A stretch of 5,892 nucleotides of DNA from Sphingopyxis sp. (GTDB taxonomy: Bacteria > Pseudomonadota > Alphaproteobacteria > Sphingomonadales > Sphingomonadaceae). The notes beneath the pieces were generated by a model. It was not told the DNA's origin. It saw only the letters and a program-made list of their open reading frames with translations, and did not search any database. Shown here in pieces: positions 5,225 through 5,892 of the stretch. The stretch's first letter is position 1; each line of letters starts with the position of its first letter. The position numbers and the translations under genes are program-made. The DNA is taken from positions 1 to 5,892 of the forward strand of contig JACEST010000127.1 of NCBI GenBank assembly GCA_013911715.1. Direction: 5' to 3'.

Positions 5225-5892
5225 ATGACCATCTTGCCCTGCCAGCGCGGCCTGTTCGCCATGCCGCGCGACGTCCATTACCTTAACTGCGCCTATATGG
5301 GGCCGCTGCCGCTGCGCGTGAGCGCGGCGGTGGCGGCAGGCGCGGCGTCGAAGGCCAGTCCCTGGACCTATCGCCCCGCGGATTTCTTTGCGCATATCGA
5401 GGCCTATCGCACCCGCGCCGCGCGGCTGATGGGCGGCGCGGTCGATGATATCGCACTGGTCCCGTCGGTAAGTTATGCGCTGGCCATTGCCGCCAAAAAC
5501 CTGCCACTTGCCGCCGGGCAGAATATCGTCGTGCTGGGTGAACAATTTCCGTCCAACTATTATGTCTGGACCGCCAAGGCCGCCGCTGCCGGAGCCGAAG
5601 TCCGGGTTGCGCGGCGCGATACCGATGACGATTGGACCGCTGCGGTGCTCGCCAGCATCGATGCCGATACCGCCATCGTCGCGGTGCCGCACTGCCACTG
5701 GGCGGATGGGCGGCTGGTCGATCTGGCCCAAGTCGGCACCGCGTGCCGCGCCGTCGGCGCGGCGCTGGTGCTCGATCTCACCCAATCGCTCGGCGCGCTG
5801 CCGTTCGATGCGGCGGCGGTGCAGCCCGATTTTGCCGTCGCGGCGGGGTATAAATGGCAATTGTCGCCCTATGGCACCGGCATGCTCTATGT
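5225..5892 (+). CDS. Class V aminotransferase-fold PLP-dependent enzyme, N-terminal part
   Basis: The frame is open to the right window edge and yields about 222 residues of a protein probably near 370-390. ATG 5225 gives the family-like beginning MTILPCQRGLFAMPRDVHYL followed by NCAYMGPLP; an in-frame ATG at 5261 would drop the LPCQR start, and TAA at 5213-5215 blocks extension. Visible fold-type I features are VPSVSYALAIAAKNLP (cofactor phosphate region), GEQFPSNYYVW, VPHCHWADGRLVDL, and LDLTQSLGALPFD, with D184 placed to contact the pyridine nitrogen and Q187 next to it. AAGYKWQLSPYGTG carries K210, the expected Schiff-base lysine. The substrate is not identifiable; kynureninase-like, desulfurase-like and isopenicillin-epimerase-like members share this core. 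It is divergent from the small membrane protein. No strong ribosome site is seen. The long minus-strand frame opposite it is a shadow. Confidence 0.88.
   Translation, partial: MTILPCQRGLFAMPRDVHYLNCAYMGPLPLRVSAAVAAGAASKASPWTYRPADFFAHIEAYRTRAARLMGGAVDDIALVPSVSYALAIAAKNLPLAAGQNIVVLGEQFPSNYYVWTAKAAAAGAEVRVARRDTDDDWTAAVLASIDADTAIVAVPHCHWADGRLVDLAQVGTACRAVGAALVLDLTQSLGALPFDAAAVQPDFAVAAGYKWQLSPYGTGMLY

Noticed and set aside
5168..5860. 230-residue minus-strand frame opposite the PLP enzyme
   Set aside because: The plus strand carries a clear aminotransferase-fold sequence with its lysine motif, although it runs off the window; the minus product has an Arg/Gly/His-rich shadow composition.

Overview
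The window looks like a chromosomal segment of a GC-rich alphaproteobacterium, most likely a sphingomonad (Sphingopyxis/Sphingomonas type). The basis is high GC at third codon positions, a DUF1013/TrcR-family gene (a family largely restricted to Alphaproteobacteria), and a palindromic repeat containing CTGAGCTTGTCGAAGGG that is common in sphingomonad intergenic DNA. The genus is an inference. Both ends cut through genes.

Layout: (1) 1-491, the C-terminal half of a zinc-independent NADPH:quinone-oxidoreductase-like enzyme (+). (2) 492-747, an intergenic region with a long REP-like hairpin (512-600), followed by four 11-bp-phased GTCA-type direct repeats (624-663) that resemble a Pho box. (3) 748-2630, a tightly overlapping two-gene operon: a calcineurin-like metallophosphoesterase and a GT4 glycosyltransferase, closed by a GC-rich hairpin terminator (2672-2703). 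(4) 2745-4546, a TrcR-type (DUF1013) regulator followed after 8 nt by a metallo-beta-lactamase-fold hydrolase with a C-terminal winged-helix region (+). (5) 4547-4884, a noncoding convergent gap filled by a nested inverted repeat made of two sister families of 9-nt tandem units. (6) 4885-5160, a small three-helix membrane protein (-). (7) 5225 to the window end, the N-terminal part of a class V aminotransferase-fold PLP enzyme (+), transcribed divergently from the membrane protein.

The most coherent functional reading is that 748-2630 is a plcP-agt-type pair. PlcP would remove phosphocholine/phosphoethanolamine headgroups from membrane phospholipids, and Agt would glycosylate the resulting diacylglycerol, so that membranes are rebuilt with glycolipids during phosphate starvation. 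The Pho-box-like array upstream fits this. The pair itself is a described system in rhizobia, Agrobacterium and marine bacteria; what is new here is only its assignment in this window, because the first gene would often be labelled LpxH-like. The least explained structure is the nested double inverted repeat at 4552-4877.
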